Assembly: GCA_900468065.1 (NCBI GenBank)
Contig: UBTA01000012.1
Span: 2,468-44,449 of the forward strand
Reading direction: 5' to 3'
From: Hyphomicrobiales bacterium
Lineage (GTDB): Bacteria > Pseudomonadota > Alphaproteobacteria > Rhizobiales > Rhizobiaceae
Length of the DNA stretch: 41,982 nucleotides
Below, in pieces: positions 24,549 to 33,406 of this stretch (the stretch's first letter is position 1; every line of letters begins with the position of its first letter). The notes under the pieces are model-generated. The model was not told the DNA's origin, did not search any database, and was given only the letters and a program-made list of their open reading frames with translations. Both the position numbers and the translations under genes were made by a program.

Positions 24549-26213
24549 ATGCGCGCCTTCGCCGAACTGCTCGACCGCCTGGTCCTCACCCCACAGCGCA
24601 ATGCCAAGATCAAGCTGATGGCGGATTACTTTCGCACGGCACCCGACCCGGACCGCGGTTATGCGCTCGCCGCCATCGCTGGCACGCTGACGCTCAAGAC
24701 CGTGAAGCCGAACGTGCTCCGGCAACTGGTGCTGGAGCGTATGGATGAGGTCCTGTTCCGCTATTCCTACGATTACGTCGGCGACCTCGCCGAAACCATC
24801 TCGCTTGTCTGGGAACCAGCAGCCACAGGCAAACCAGCGTCCGGCGATCTGTCGCTCGGGACGGTCATGCACCAGCTGGAAACGGCCGGGCGGGCCAATG
24901 TCCATGGCCTCGTGCGTGATCTGCTCGATCAGCTCGAAGGGTCGAGCCGGTTTGCCTTCCTCAAGCTCGTCACTGGCGGGCTGCGCATCGGCGTTTCGGC
25001 ACGGCTGGTGAAACAGGCGCTTGCCGACATGGGCAATGTCGATGTTACCGAGATCGAAACGCTCTGGCACGGCCTGTCGCCACCCTATGTTTCGCTGTTC
25101 CAATGGCTGGACGGAAAGGCGGAAAAGCCCGAACTGGATATGCCCGCAGTGTTTCATGCGGTCATGCTGGCAACGCCGGTCGGCGACAATGATCTCGCTT
25201 CGCTTGACCCAAAGGATTTTGCCGCCGAATGGAAATGGGACGGCATTCGCGTCCAGCTGGCCAATCTGGCCGGCACGCGGCGGCTGTACTCACGTAGCGG
25301 CGACGATATTTCCAGCGCCTTTCCCGATATCCTTGAGGCAGCCGATTTTGAAGGCATCATCGACGGCGAACTGCTGGTCGGCGGCACGATGCGTTCCAAC
25401 CAGGCCACCCGCACGTTTTCCGATCTGCAACAGCGTCTGAACCGGAAAACGGTGACGCGCAAGATGCTGGAGGAATATCCCGCCTTCATCCGCGGCTACG
25501 ACCTGTTGTTTTCCGGCGGGCGCGACATGCGCCCGGAAAACTTCCTGACACGGCGCGATGCGCTCTCCGCCCTGATCGACAAGGCGGCACCGTCACATTT
25601 CGATCTCTCGCCGCTGGTCCCTTTTTCCAGCTGGGAGGAACTGGACCGTCTGCGTGCGGATCCCCCGGACCCCGTCATCGAGGGCATCATGCTGAAACGG
25701 CTGGATTCACCCTATACATCCGGCCGCTCGAAAGGCCCCTGGTTCAAGTGGAAGCGCGAACCCTACAATGTCGATGCAGTACTGATGTATGCCCAGCGCG
25801 GCCACGGCAAGCGATCGAGCTACTATTCCGACTTCACCTTCGGGCTCTGGACGGAAAGCGATGGCAAAGACGTGCTGGTGCCGGTCGGCAAGGCCTATTT
25901 CGGCTTTACCGATGCGGAACTCGAGGTGCTGGATCGCTATGTCCGCAACAACACCATCGAGCGTTTCGGCCCCGTGCGTTCGATCCGGGCCGAAGCTGAT
26001 CACGGTTTCGTCGTCGAAGTTGCCTTTGAAGGCATCAACTTCTCCAACCGGCATAAATCCGGCGTCGCCATGCGTTTTCCGCGTATCTCGCGATTGCGGA
26101 CGGACAAGCTGCCACGGGATGCTGACCGGCTGGTGACGCTGCTGGCGATGATCGGCCAACCGGACGCCAATTCCGGCGGGACACGGGAACCAATGCAAGG
26201 GCCGGTGGTTTAG
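24549..26213 (+). CDS. ATP-dependent DNA ligase (ligase-associated repair module)
   Basis: A 554-residue ligase with three regions: an N-terminal helical DNA-binding domain (about 1-195), the nucleotidyltransferase core with active-site Lys229 in EWKWDGIRV, and an OB-fold (about 420-545). Later motifs include FEGIIDGELLVGG (motif III region), EGIMLKRLDSPY (motif IV) and GPWFKWKREP (motif V). The ATG at 24549 has GAGGGAG seven bases upstream and follows the exonuclease stop by two bases. The essential replicative ligase is NAD-dependent LigA in these bacteria, so this enzyme is probably for repair. The helicase and PdeM partners are not in the window. Confidence 0.94.
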   Translation: MRAFAELLDRLVLTPQRNAKIKLMADYFRTAPDPDRGYALAAIAGTLTLKTVKPNVLRQLVLERMDEVLFRYSYDYVGDLAETISLVWEPAATGKPASGDLSLGTVMHQLETAGRANVHGLVRDLLDQLEGSSRFAFLKLVTGGLRIGVSARLVKQALADMGNVDVTEIETLWHGLSPPYVSLFQWLDGKAEKPELDMPAVFHAVMLATPVGDNDLASLDPKDFAAEWKWDGIRVQLANLAGTRRLYSRSGDDISSAFPDILEAADFEGIIDGELLVGGTMRSNQATRTFSDLQQRLNRKTVTRKMLEEYPAFIRGYDLLFSGGRDMRPENFLTRRDALSALIDKAAPSHFDLSPLVPFSSWEELDRLRADPPDPVIEGIMLKRLDSPYTSGRSKGPWFKWKREPYNVDAVLMYAQRGHGKRSSYYSDFTFGLWTESDGKDVLVPVGKAYFGFTDAELEVLDRYVRNNTIERFGPVRSIRAEADHGFVVEVAFEGINFSNRHKSGVAMRFPRISRLRTDKLPRDADRLVTLLAMIGQPDANSGGTREPMQGPVV

Positions 26214-26242
26214 AAGCAGCGTCCAGATGAAGGAGAAAGGCT

Positions 26243-26431
26243 ATGCCTGCAAAATCCCAAGCTCAGCAAAAGGCGGCCGGCGCAGCACTGTCGGCAAAAC
26301 GTGGCGAAACGAAAAGATCGGAATTGAAAGGCGCCTCCAGAAGTATGGAGAAGTCCATGTCGGAAAAGGAACTGGAGAAACTTGCTGACACCGATCGAAA
26401 AGGTCTGCCGAAAAAGAAAAAATCAACATAG
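26243..26431 (+). CDS. DUF3008 small basic protein
   Basis: A 62-residue lysine-rich soluble protein, starting MPAKSQAQQKAAGAAL and ending KKKKST, with no cysteines and no membrane segment. The AKSQAQQKAAGAAL start and the KSMSEKELEKLADTDRKGLP block match DUF3008, common in rhizobia; its function is unknown. AAGGAG lies seven bases before the ATG. It is 29 bases after the ligase stop in the same direction and may be carried on the same transcript. The high charge suggests nucleic-acid or protein contacts, but that is inference. Confidence 0.82.
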   Translation: MPAKSQAQQKAAGAALSAKRGETKRSELKGASRSMEKSMSEKELEKLADTDRKGLPKKKKST

Positions 26432-26533
26432 GCCTACCTAATTTATCAGGTTTCCGAAGCATGTCTTGTTAAGACGACTTTGCCAGAATGCGAAGCCATA
26501 GTTGTCGAGTAAAAGATCGGCATTGGAGATTTC

Positions 26534-29206
26534 GTGTTTTCCGCACTGTCGCGCCTACTGGGAAAATCTACAATATTTCGGTTCCTCGGACCGAACTATC
26601 TGCCTACCTATGTCGCGCTGATTGTGGTGATTTCGGCAGGTATATTTGCTGAACAGCAGAACCGCGCGGTTTACGCCGCCAAGATGCGCGCGTCGGTCGT
26701 CGCGGAACTCAATCCGATCCGCTCAAAACTCGAAGCCAATATCAACGGTGACATACAGCTCGTTCGCGGCCTGATCGCCGCCATTGCCACCGAACCGGGC
26801 ATGGACCAGAAGCGCTTCTCCGATCTGGCGCGCAACATCTTCAACGAGCGGTCAAGGCTGCGCAGCATCGCGGCCGCTCCCGACCTGATCGTCTCTCTCG
26901 TCTATCCGCTCAACGGCAACGAAAAGGTCCTTGGACTTAATTATCGCAACAACAAGGAACAGCGCGCTGCCGCATTGAGAGTTCGCGATCTTGGGAAACT
27001 GGTCCTGGCGGGACCTTTGAAACTGGTTCAGGGCGGTACCGGCCTCGTCGGACGGTTCCCGGTTTCCCTGCCTAACGGCGGGGACTCGAACCGGTTCTGG
27101 GGCGTCGTCTCCGCCGTTATTGACGTCGAACGCCTCTATCAGGACAGCGGCCTTCTCTCTCCGATACTTGACATCGACGTCGCAATTTCCGGCCTTGACG
27201 GCCTGGGCGAAGAGGGCGCGCTGTTTTACGGCGACAACCGGGTGAAGTCCGCCGATCCTGTCGAGGTCAGTGTCTTCCTGCCGGGTGGCGCCTGGGTGAT
27301 CAGCGCCGTGCCAAAGGGCGGATGGGTCGATACACCGCCCAATGCCTGGCTGATCCGCAGTATCATCCTGCTCGGCGGGCTTTTCATCGTCATCCCGATG
27401 TTCGTCAGCGGACGGCTGATCGGGGAGCGCAAACGTAATATTCAGGTGCTTGAACACAACAAGGACCAGTTGCAGGAACTATCCCATCGCCTGAAGATCG
27501 CGCTTGATGCATCGCAGATCGGTATCTGGGAGCTGGATGTTTCGTCCGGTAAGCTGCTTTGGGATGAGCGCATGAAAGAGCTCTACGGCCTGCGCAAGGG
27601 CGCGAGCGAAGTCTATGAGAATTGGCGCGATGCGCTGCATCCGGAGGATTTGGAAAGAGCCGAACAGGAGTTCAGCAACGCCCTCCTGCATGGCGGAAGC
27701 TACATTTCGCAATTCCGCATTCGCCTTTCGCGAAACCGGACCCGGCATATCCGCGCCGTTGGTTCGAAATATATCGGCGCAGGAGGCCGGGAAAAGATCG
27801 TTGGCGTCAACTGGGACGTGACGGCCGATGTGGAAAAGAACGAAAGCCTGGAAGCAGCCAGGGGACAGGCCGAGGCGCACAGCACCGAACTGGAAGCCGC
27901 CCGGCACCGGATGGAATTCAACGCCTTGCACGACCCGCTGACGGCTCTGCCCAACCGGCGGTATCTTGACGAAATCCTGGCGGAAAAGCGCACCAGCGCG
28001 GCGACGCAGGGCCTTGCCAGCATATTCCATATGGACCTCGACCGTTTCAAGGAAATCAACGATACGCTCGGCCATGCAGCCGGTGATGAAATCCTCCGGC
28101 ATGCCGCCCAGATCCTGCGTGCCAATACGGGAGAGAGCGACTTCGTCGGCCGCATCGGCGGAGACGAATTCGTCATCATATCCCGCAATGGCGGCGTGGC
28201 CGAAGATGATGCGGCCCGCGCCCAGCGGATCATCGATGCGATGAGTGTGCCGGTCAAATACAAGGAACAGGAGTGCCGGATCGGCGTCAGCATCGGCATT
28301 GCACATCAAACAGGTCCGGAAGAGGAGTTGACCCAGGTCCTCGTCAACGCCGACATCGCTCTTTACGAGGCGAAACGCCGGGGCCGAAACCGCCATGAAG
28401 TCTTCACCCACTCGCTGAAAACAGCGGTTTTCAAGACGAAGCAGACGGCGGATGAAATCTTGCGCGGGCTGGAGCAGAATGAGTTCATCGCCCATTTCCA
28501 GCCGCAGTTTTGTCCCGTGACGCTGGACATCATCGGTGTAGAGGCGCTGGCCCGCTGGGATCATCCGACCAAAGGACTGCTCGGACCCCATACATTCCTG
28601 AAGACGGCGGAAGATATCAACGTTCTTGCCGAGATCGACCAGAGGATTCTCGAACAGGCCCTATTCCAGTCAATACGGTGGGAAGCGATGGGAATCGACA
28701 TCCCGAAAGTCTCGGTGAATATTTCCTACCACCGCCTGCATGATGAAAAACTGATGGATCGCCTCAACGGGATGGTCATTCCAAGAGGCAAGGTATCATT
28801 TGAGCTGCTGGAATCGATCTCATTTGACGAAAGCGACATGACCGTGCTTTCCAATGTCGAGCAGATCAAAAGCCTCGGGATCGATATCGAAATCGATGAC
28901 TTCGGCACCGGATATGCATCCATCGTCAGCCTCTTGAAGCTCACCCCACGCCGCCTCAAGATCGACAGACAGTTGGTCATCCCGATCCTGACCTCGGCCA
29001 AACAGCGCCAACTGGTAGCCTCCATCATCGATATCGGCATTTCGCTCGGCATCGACGTCATCGCCGAGGGCGTCGAAACCATGGAGCATGCCCGCATCCT
29101 GAAGGAACTGGGCTGTCATGGCTTGCAGGGCTATGCCTTCGCCCGGCCGATGAGCGCGACAGACCTTGCTAATTTTGCGCGCGAACGGCGATGGCTGGCG
29201 GCCTGA
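26534..29206 (+). CDS. CHASE-PAS-GGDEF-EAL membrane protein (c-di-GMP turnover)
   Basis: An 890-residue inner-membrane protein. Helices at about 25-40 and 273-293 bracket a CHASE-type periplasmic sensor (about 55-265). A PAS domain follows (about 315-435, IWELDVSSGKLLWDERMKELYGL), then GGDEF (intact motif at 542-546) and EAL (Glu670 in VEALARW). EAL catalytic residues look complete: Asn729, Glu757, DDFGTGYAS (Asp788, Asp789), Lys809 and the AEGVET block (Glu845). The inhibitory I-site that should read RxxD at 533-536 is GESD, so product inhibition is probably lost. Both activities are possible; the net direction is not predictable. Start is GTG at 26534, with GGAG six bases upstream. Confidence 0.93.
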   Translation: MFSALSRLLGKSTIFRFLGPNYLPTYVALIVVISAGIFAEQQNRAVYAAKMRASVVAELNPIRSKLEANINGDIQLVRGLIAAIATEPGMDQKRFSDLARNIFNERSRLRSIAAAPDLIVSLVYPLNGNEKVLGLNYRNNKEQRAAALRVRDLGKLVLAGPLKLVQGGTGLVGRFPVSLPNGGDSNRFWGVVSAVIDVERLYQDSGLLSPILDIDVAISGLDGLGEEGALFYGDNRVKSADPVEVSVFLPGGAWVISAVPKGGWVDTPPNAWLIRSIILLGGLFIVIPMFVSGRLIGERKRNIQVLEHNKDQLQELSHRLKIALDASQIGIWELDVSSGKLLWDERMKELYGLRKGASEVYENWRDALHPEDLERAEQEFSNALLHGGSYISQFRIRLSRNRTRHIRAVGSKYIGAGGREKIVGVNWDVTADVEKNESLEAARGQAEAHSTELEAARHRMEFNALHDPLTALPNRRYLDEILAEKRTSAATQGLASIFHMDLDRFKEINDTLGHAAGDEILRHAAQILRANTGESDFVGRIGGDEFVIISRNGGVAEDDAARAQRIIDAMSVPVKYKEQECRIGVSIGIAHQTGPEEELTQVLVNADIALYEAKRRGRNRHEVFTHSLKTAVFKTKQTADEILRGLEQNEFIAHFQPQFCPVTLDIIGVEALARWDHPTKGLLGPHTFLKTAEDINVLAEIDQRILEQALFQSIRWEAMGIDIPKVSVNISYHRLHDEKLMDRLNGMVIPRGKVSFELLESISFDESDMTVLSNVEQIKSLGIDIEIDDFGTGYASIVSLLKLTPRRLKIDRQLVIPILTSAKQRQLVASIIDIGISLGIDVIAEGVETMEHARILKELGCHGLQGYAFARPMSATDLANFARERRWLAA

Positions 29207-29616
29207 CCCAAAGGAGCGCCGAGGCGCCTCCCTGCCCGTGTGACGCGTTTTGCTTCGCCGATCGTCACCGGATTTCCAATGCCCCACCCGCATCGGTCAT
29301 GTGCGCTGGAAACAATTCGACACCGGGATGACAAACGCCAGACATGTACACCCTTTAATGGGTCAGGTAATTGTTAACATTCAAACAGGCACACTGTTGG
29401 AATCACGGTGATTCGCACGGGCGATTTTTTTGTCAGGCGCTCTTGAAATCACTGCTATAACATCCAAGCCGTGGCACTTAGGAAACACCAAAGCTGGGGA
29501 AAGTCCATTTCGGGGCCATCTTTGCAATTGTTCCCTCGCATGCGGCGCGGAAAATGTTAAAGACGAAAAGTATGAATCGTTTGTTACCGACCCGCTCGGG
29601 CCGGATGGGGACCCAG
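29207..29616. other. Intergenic region before the NodT-family gene
   Basis: A 410-base stretch with no convincing gene. It holds the palindrome at 29400-29414, a T-run at about 29425-29431, and a possible -10 (TATAAC, about 29456-29461). A GGAGCGCC-GA-GGCGCCTCC hairpin without a U-run lies just after the stop of the preceding gene. The frame of the next gene is open back to 29554. Confidence 0.4.
29400..29414. promoter_or_regulatory. Candidate operator upstream of the NodT-family gene
   Basis: GAATCACGGTGATTC has perfect seven-base half-sites around one G. It lies about 40-60 bases upstream of the possible -10 region of the outer-membrane protein gene, a plausible place for an activator or repressor. 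No regulator gene is adjacent, so the partner is unknown. Confidence 0.4.
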
Positions 29617-31029
29617 ATGAAAATTGTAAAAGTGCTGCTTCCCTTGAGCCTCGCGCTTCTCTCCGGTTGCGTCGTCGGCCCGGATTATAAATCTCCGACC
29701 GCCGATCTGCCGTCGAAATTCTCGCAAGGCGGCAAGGCAGAGTCGGACAATGTCGCGCTTAATCCATGGTGGGAAGCCTTCCGCGACAAGAAGCTGAACG
29801 GTCTCGTGGCTCAAGGCCTCGGCGAAAACCTGAACGTCCAGCAATCGATTGAACGCGTTGTCGAAGCGCGCGCAAACGTGATTGTCGCAGGCGCAGGCGG
29901 CCTGCCGCAGATCTCCGCCAATGGTTCGGGGAGCGTTGCTGGACAGGATGGTTCGTATCTCCGCAAAAATAGCGGACGCGATCATAGCCAAACCAAAACG
30001 ATCGGCGGCGGCGGCGACGCATCATGGCTGATCGATCTGTTCGGCCAATATGCCCGCGCCAAGGAATCAGCCAGTGCTTCGCTTGATGCCGCCTATGCCG
30101 ACGTCAACGTTGCCCGTCTTGCCTACCTGTCGGACCTGACGAACTCGTATATCGAGGCGCGTTACAATCAGGAAGCCTACGCGCTGCAACAAAAGAGCCT
30201 TGCTTCGCGGCGGGAAACACTCAAGCTGACCAACGATATCAAGGCGGCCGGTGCGGCATCCAGCCTCGACGTCGTCCAGGCCGAAGGCCTCGTCAATACC
30301 ACGCTCGCAGAACTGCCGGGCTACCAGACGGGCTTCAACCAGGCGGCAAACCATATCGCCACCCTGCTCGGTGTGCCGGCGACAACCGTTACCGCGGGCC
30401 TGCGAAACGGTGGCTCCCAGCCTTCACCGCGCTACAATACCAAGATCGGCATTCCTGCCGATCTGGTGCGTAACCGCCCCGATATCCGCAGGGCAGAACG
30501 TCTGCTCGCCGCAGCCACCGCTCAGATCGGGGTCGCGGAAGCTCAGCTTTACCCAAGCCTGACCCTCAGCGGCAACATTGACGGTTCGCGTATCGTCTCC
30601 TCCGTCGCTGGTGGTCTCGGCGCCTGGTCATTCGGTCCAAGCCTGAACATCCCGATCTTCAATGGCGGACGCCTGAAGGCCAATGTTGATATCGCCAAGT
30701 CTGGCGCGCAGCAGCAGTACCTGAGCTGGAAACAGACCGTTCTCCAGGGTATTGAAGAGGTAGAAAACGCCCTTGTTGCGCTTCGCAACAACTACCAGAC
30801 CGTTGCAGCCCTGCGCAAAGTGGTCAATTCCTACGAAGATGCGTTGGGCCTTGCACGTGAAAGCTATAAGGGCGGCGCGACATCGCTGCTCGACGTGCTG
30901 GACGCGGAGCGCAACCTTGCCAACTCCCGTATCGCTCTCGCGGCCGGCATTCGCAATCTGGCCAACAACTACGTTTCTCTGAACGTTGCCATCGGCGGCG
31001 GCGCAGGCGTCGAAGCCATCGGTCAGTAA
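29617..31029 (+). CDS. NodT-family outer-membrane efflux lipoprotein (TolC-like)
   Basis: A 470-residue outer-membrane channel subunit. It begins with a lipoprotein signal: basic MKIVK, hydrophobic core, and lipobox LSGC (Cys18), then VVGPDYKSPT, the usual NodT/OprM start. Two repeated OEP halves follow, with typical segments LNGLVAQGLGENLNVQQSIERV, LIDLFGQYARAKESASAS, VRNRPDIRRAERLLAAATAQIGVAEAQLYPSLTLSG and GGATSLLDVLDAERNL. The start at 29617 is preferred as it sits directly before the signal; upstream codons at 29554 and 29572 are in frame. No pump or adaptor gene is adjacent, so its partner is elsewhere; the EmrAB pair in this window also lacks a channel. A strong terminator follows. Confidence 0.92.
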   Translation: MKIVKVLLPLSLALLSGCVVGPDYKSPTADLPSKFSQGGKAESDNVALNPWWEAFRDKKLNGLVAQGLGENLNVQQSIERVVEARANVIVAGAGGLPQISANGSGSVAGQDGSYLRKNSGRDHSQTKTIGGGGDASWLIDLFGQYARAKESASASLDAAYADVNVARLAYLSDLTNSYIEARYNQEAYALQQKSLASRRETLKLTNDIKAAGAASSLDVVQAEGLVNTTLAELPGYQTGFNQAANHIATLLGVPATTVTAGLRNGGSQPSPRYNTKIGIPADLVRNRPDIRRAERLLAAATAQIGVAEAQLYPSLTLSGNIDGSRIVSSVAGGLGAWSFGPSLNIPIFNGGRLKANVDIAKSGAQQQYLSWKQTVLQGIEEVENALVALRNNYQTVAALRKVVNSYEDALGLARESYKGGATSLLDVLDAERNLANSRIALAAGIRNLANNYVSLNVAIGGGAGVEAIGQ

Positions 31030-31078
31030 GCCGAAGGCAAGAGACCCGCTTTTTGCGGAGACCTGAGACAACAAACAA

Positions 31079-31111
31079 TGCGCGGCTGATTTCGATCGGC
31101 CGCGCATTTTT
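31079..31111 (+). terminator. Rho-independent terminator of the NodT-family gene
   Basis: TGCGCGGC and GCCGCGCA form a perfect eight-base stem around a twelve-base loop, followed by TTTTTG. It lies 50 bases after the stop at 31029. Confidence 0.9.
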
Positions 31112-31206
31112 GTTTGTCCGGGGACGTAAGGACGAACTGTCTCTTGAGGGAAAGTAGAGCAGTTGAAATCGTCATTCATTGTCTACGAGAATTCACCGTC
31201 GTGACC

Positions 31207-31344
31207 ATGGGAACAATAATCGGCACGATGTATGGCTGGAAGTATCAAGGCGTGGCGGGTGCGATCGCAGCTGGCTTTGTCGTATTCTGCGCGGGCGCGT
31301 TTATAGCCAGTTCGCCGTTACGGTGTCTGCAAATTCTATCATGA
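31207..31344 (+). CDS. Possible small membrane peptide
   Basis: A 45-codon frame, MGTIIGTMYGWKYQGVAG onward to LRCLQILS, rich in glycine and alanine with a hydrophobic stretch from about residue 14 to 35 and GxxxG-like spacing. It resembles a small glycine-zipper membrane peptide. The frame is open to 31114, and GTG at 31201 is another possible start. No strong ribosome site is seen, and it lies between a terminator and a convergent gene. It may be spurious. Confidence 0.3.
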   Translation: MGTIIGTMYGWKYQGVAGAIAAGFVVFCAGAFIASSPLRCLQILS

Positions 31345-31432
31345 GCGTACACCGGCGTTGCCGGCGGCCACGAATACGCCCACATAAAACCGCCGGGCTT
31401 TTCAGGCGGACAGCAAGTTTCAACATGCTCGA

Positions 31433-32692
31433 TCAATCCTGGTCGGCAGCACAAAGCGGCAGACGTACAGTCTGCAACAGACCGCCTTCCCGGCGGTTGA
31501 CGATGGTGATCGTTCCGCCGTGGTTTTCGATGATCTCGCGCGAAATGGCCAGCCCCAGACCGGCGCCCGCCACCAGTTGCCGGCGGGCTTGATCAACACG
31601 GAAAAATGGTTCGAAAACACGGCCAAGCAGATTTGGCGGGATGCCGGGACCGCTGTCCACAATGGTCAACATGGCTTCGGTTCCATAGCTTGCAAGCGAG
31701 ACACGCGCACCACCGCCGTGGGTCGCGGCATTCACCACCAGATTACGCAGAGCCCGTTTCAAAGCGAACGGCGATCCTTTGACCAGAACCGGTACGACCA
31801 GGCCACGCTCGACGGCTAGATTGGTCTCCTGTGCTTCGTCGGTGATGGCACAAAGGACCACATCCAGCGGCACCCGTTCCTGGGCTGCCAGGCTCACCTC
31901 TTCGCGCACCAGCCGGATGGCACTGTCGGCAATGTGATCGAGCTCATCAAGGTCCTTCAACCAGGATTGGCGATCATCACCATCGCTGACAAATTCCGCA
32001 CGAAGCCGCATGCGGGTCATCGGGGTGCGCATGTCATGACCAGCCGCTGCGATCATTCTCATTCGGCTGGCGACGGCAGCGTTGAGGCGTGTCGCAAGCC
32101 GGTTGATGGTCTTGGCTGTCGTTCGAACCTCCACCGGTCCCGTCTCGGGCAATTCGGGGATGATACCATCGGGGCGAATCATCGCAATCGTTTCGTCAAG
32201 AATGCGCAACGGCCGCATCATCACGTTGCTGGCATAGATCGAAATGCCGGTCATGCCGATCGCAACAAGCCCCAGATAGGCTGCCAGCGGCAGATAGGGA
32301 AAAGGACCTGGTTCTGGAAAATCCAGATAGGCCCAGCGGCCGTCATCCAGCCGGACGGCGATATCCCAGCGGTGCGGATTGAAACTCTTCAAGACGACGA
32401 CATCGGCCGTGTATCCCTGGCGCCGGCCTTCCGTGAGAATATTATCGGTCCGCTCCTGATCGATGCGGTCCTTCTCTGGTTTGTCCCGGATTTCAATATG
32501 CAAAGTCTGCGCTGCCAAGGGATCGGCGCGCAGCAGAAGCAGCGCGAACTCGGCCTTTTCCGCAAGAACACGATCATACATCACTTCCGGCGGTTTTCGC
32601 AGAAGCCAAGCCGTCACCACTGCGGCGATCACCAGGACCAGAACGACGGAGATGATCAGGAGCGCTGTAAACCGCGTGCGAAGCGACAGCAT
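31433..32692 (-). CDS. EnvZ-type sensor histidine kinase
   Basis: A 419-residue inner-membrane kinase. Helix 1 is about 8-30 and helix 2 about 134-155, with a periplasmic sensor loop of about 100 residues between. HAMP follows (about 155-210), then the dimerisation domain with His219 in AAGHDMRTPMTRMRLRAEF, an EnvZ-like H-box. The ATPase domain has the N-box (LRNLVVNAATHGG), DSGPGIPP and GAGLGLAISREIIENHGG. Its start codon follows the response-regulator stop with no gap, so the two are translated together. The signal is unknown. The pair is divergent from the mrp operon, so pH, sodium or envelope stress are reasonable guesses, not evidence. Confidence 0.95.
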   Translation of the reverse strand: MLSLRTRFTALLIISVVLVLVIAAVVTAWLLRKPPEVMYDRVLAEKAEFALLLLRADPLAAQTLHIEIRDKPEKDRIDQERTDNILTEGRRQGYTADVVVLKSFNPHRWDIAVRLDDGRWAYLDFPEPGPFPYLPLAAYLGLVAIGMTGISIYASNVMMRPLRILDETIAMIRPDGIIPELPETGPVEVRTTAKTINRLATRLNAAVASRMRMIAAAGHDMRTPMTRMRLRAEFVSDGDDRQSWLKDLDELDHIADSAIRLVREEVSLAAQERVPLDVVLCAITDEAQETNLAVERGLVVPVLVKGSPFALKRALRNLVVNAATHGGGARVSLASYGTEAMLTIVDSGPGIPPNLLGRVFEPFFRVDQARRQLVAGAGLGLAISREIIENHGGTITIVNRREGGLLQTVRLPLCAADQD

Positions 32693-33406
32693 CTAGTTGC
32701 TCCGTTCGACGGGAACCGCCAGCTGATAACCCTTGTTTCGCACTGTCTTCAGCAGCGCAAACACACTCGCATCGCCGAGCTTGCGGCGCAGGCGGCTGAC
32801 AAGAATATCGATCGACCGGTCGAAAGGATCGGCGGTTCGCCCCTGTGTCAAATCGAGCAGCGAATCCCGCGACAGAACACGGCCCGGGCGCTGAAGAAAC
32901 ACCACCAGCAGCTCGAACTCCCCGCCGGTCAGGTCGACTGCGCTACCGTCGGGCGCAAGCAAGGTCCGGCTTTCGATATCGGCGACATAGTTGGCAAAGA
33001 CATATTGCCGGCTGCCGGCAGGCGGCGGTTCAACGCGGCCACGGCGCAGCACCGCGCGGATGCGGGCAGACAGTTCGCGCGGGTTGAACGGTTTTCCGAG
33101 ATAATCGTCGGCACCGAATTCAAGCCCGATGATCCGGTCGACATCTTCCTTCAGCGCCGTCAAAAGGATGATCGACAGCTGCGGCATCCTGCCCCGCAAG
33201 GAACGGCAGAGATCGAGCCCGGAACCATCCGGCAGCATGACGTCGAGAACCAGCAGATCGATCTTCAGCTCGGCCAGCTTGGCCTCGCACTCGCCCTTGC
33301 TCCCGGCCAGGCTGATGCGGAAGCCTTGGCCGTCGAGGTATTTTCCAAGCAAGCGGCGAATCTCGGGATCATCATCGACGACAAGAATGTGCGGTATTGT
33401 ATCCAT
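32693..33406 (-). CDS. OmpR-family response regulator
   Basis: A 237-residue two-domain regulator. The receiver (about 5-120) has the acidic pocket DDD (11-13), phospho-acceptor Asp55 in LLVLDVMLPD, the conserved Thr in LLTAL and Lys in GKPFNPRELSARI. The C-terminal winged helix (about 135-232) has VDLTGGEFELLVVFLQRPGRVLSRDSLLDLTQGR and DILVSRLRRKLGD, as in OmpR/PhoB. It is the first gene of the pair with the kinase. Its start (33406) is 407 bases from the mrp operon, which runs the other way, so the shared upstream region could be a target. Targets are not identifiable from sequence alone. Confidence 0.96.
   Translation of the reverse strand: MDTIPHILVVDDDPEIRRLLGKYLDGQGFRISLAGSKGECEAKLAELKIDLLVLDVMLPDGSGLDLCRSLRGRMPQLSIILLTALKEDVDRIIGLEFGADDYLGKPFNPRELSARIRAVLRRGRVEPPPAGSRQYVFANYVADIESRTLLAPDGSAVDLTGGEFELLVVFLQRPGRVLSRDSLLDLTQGRTADPFDRSIDILVSRLRRKLGDASVFALLKTVRNKGYQLAVPVERSN

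Noticed and set aside
29417-29616. nod box upstream of the NodT-family gene
   Set aside because: The gene is named by family only. No nod-box pattern was seen, and the product is a general efflux channel.
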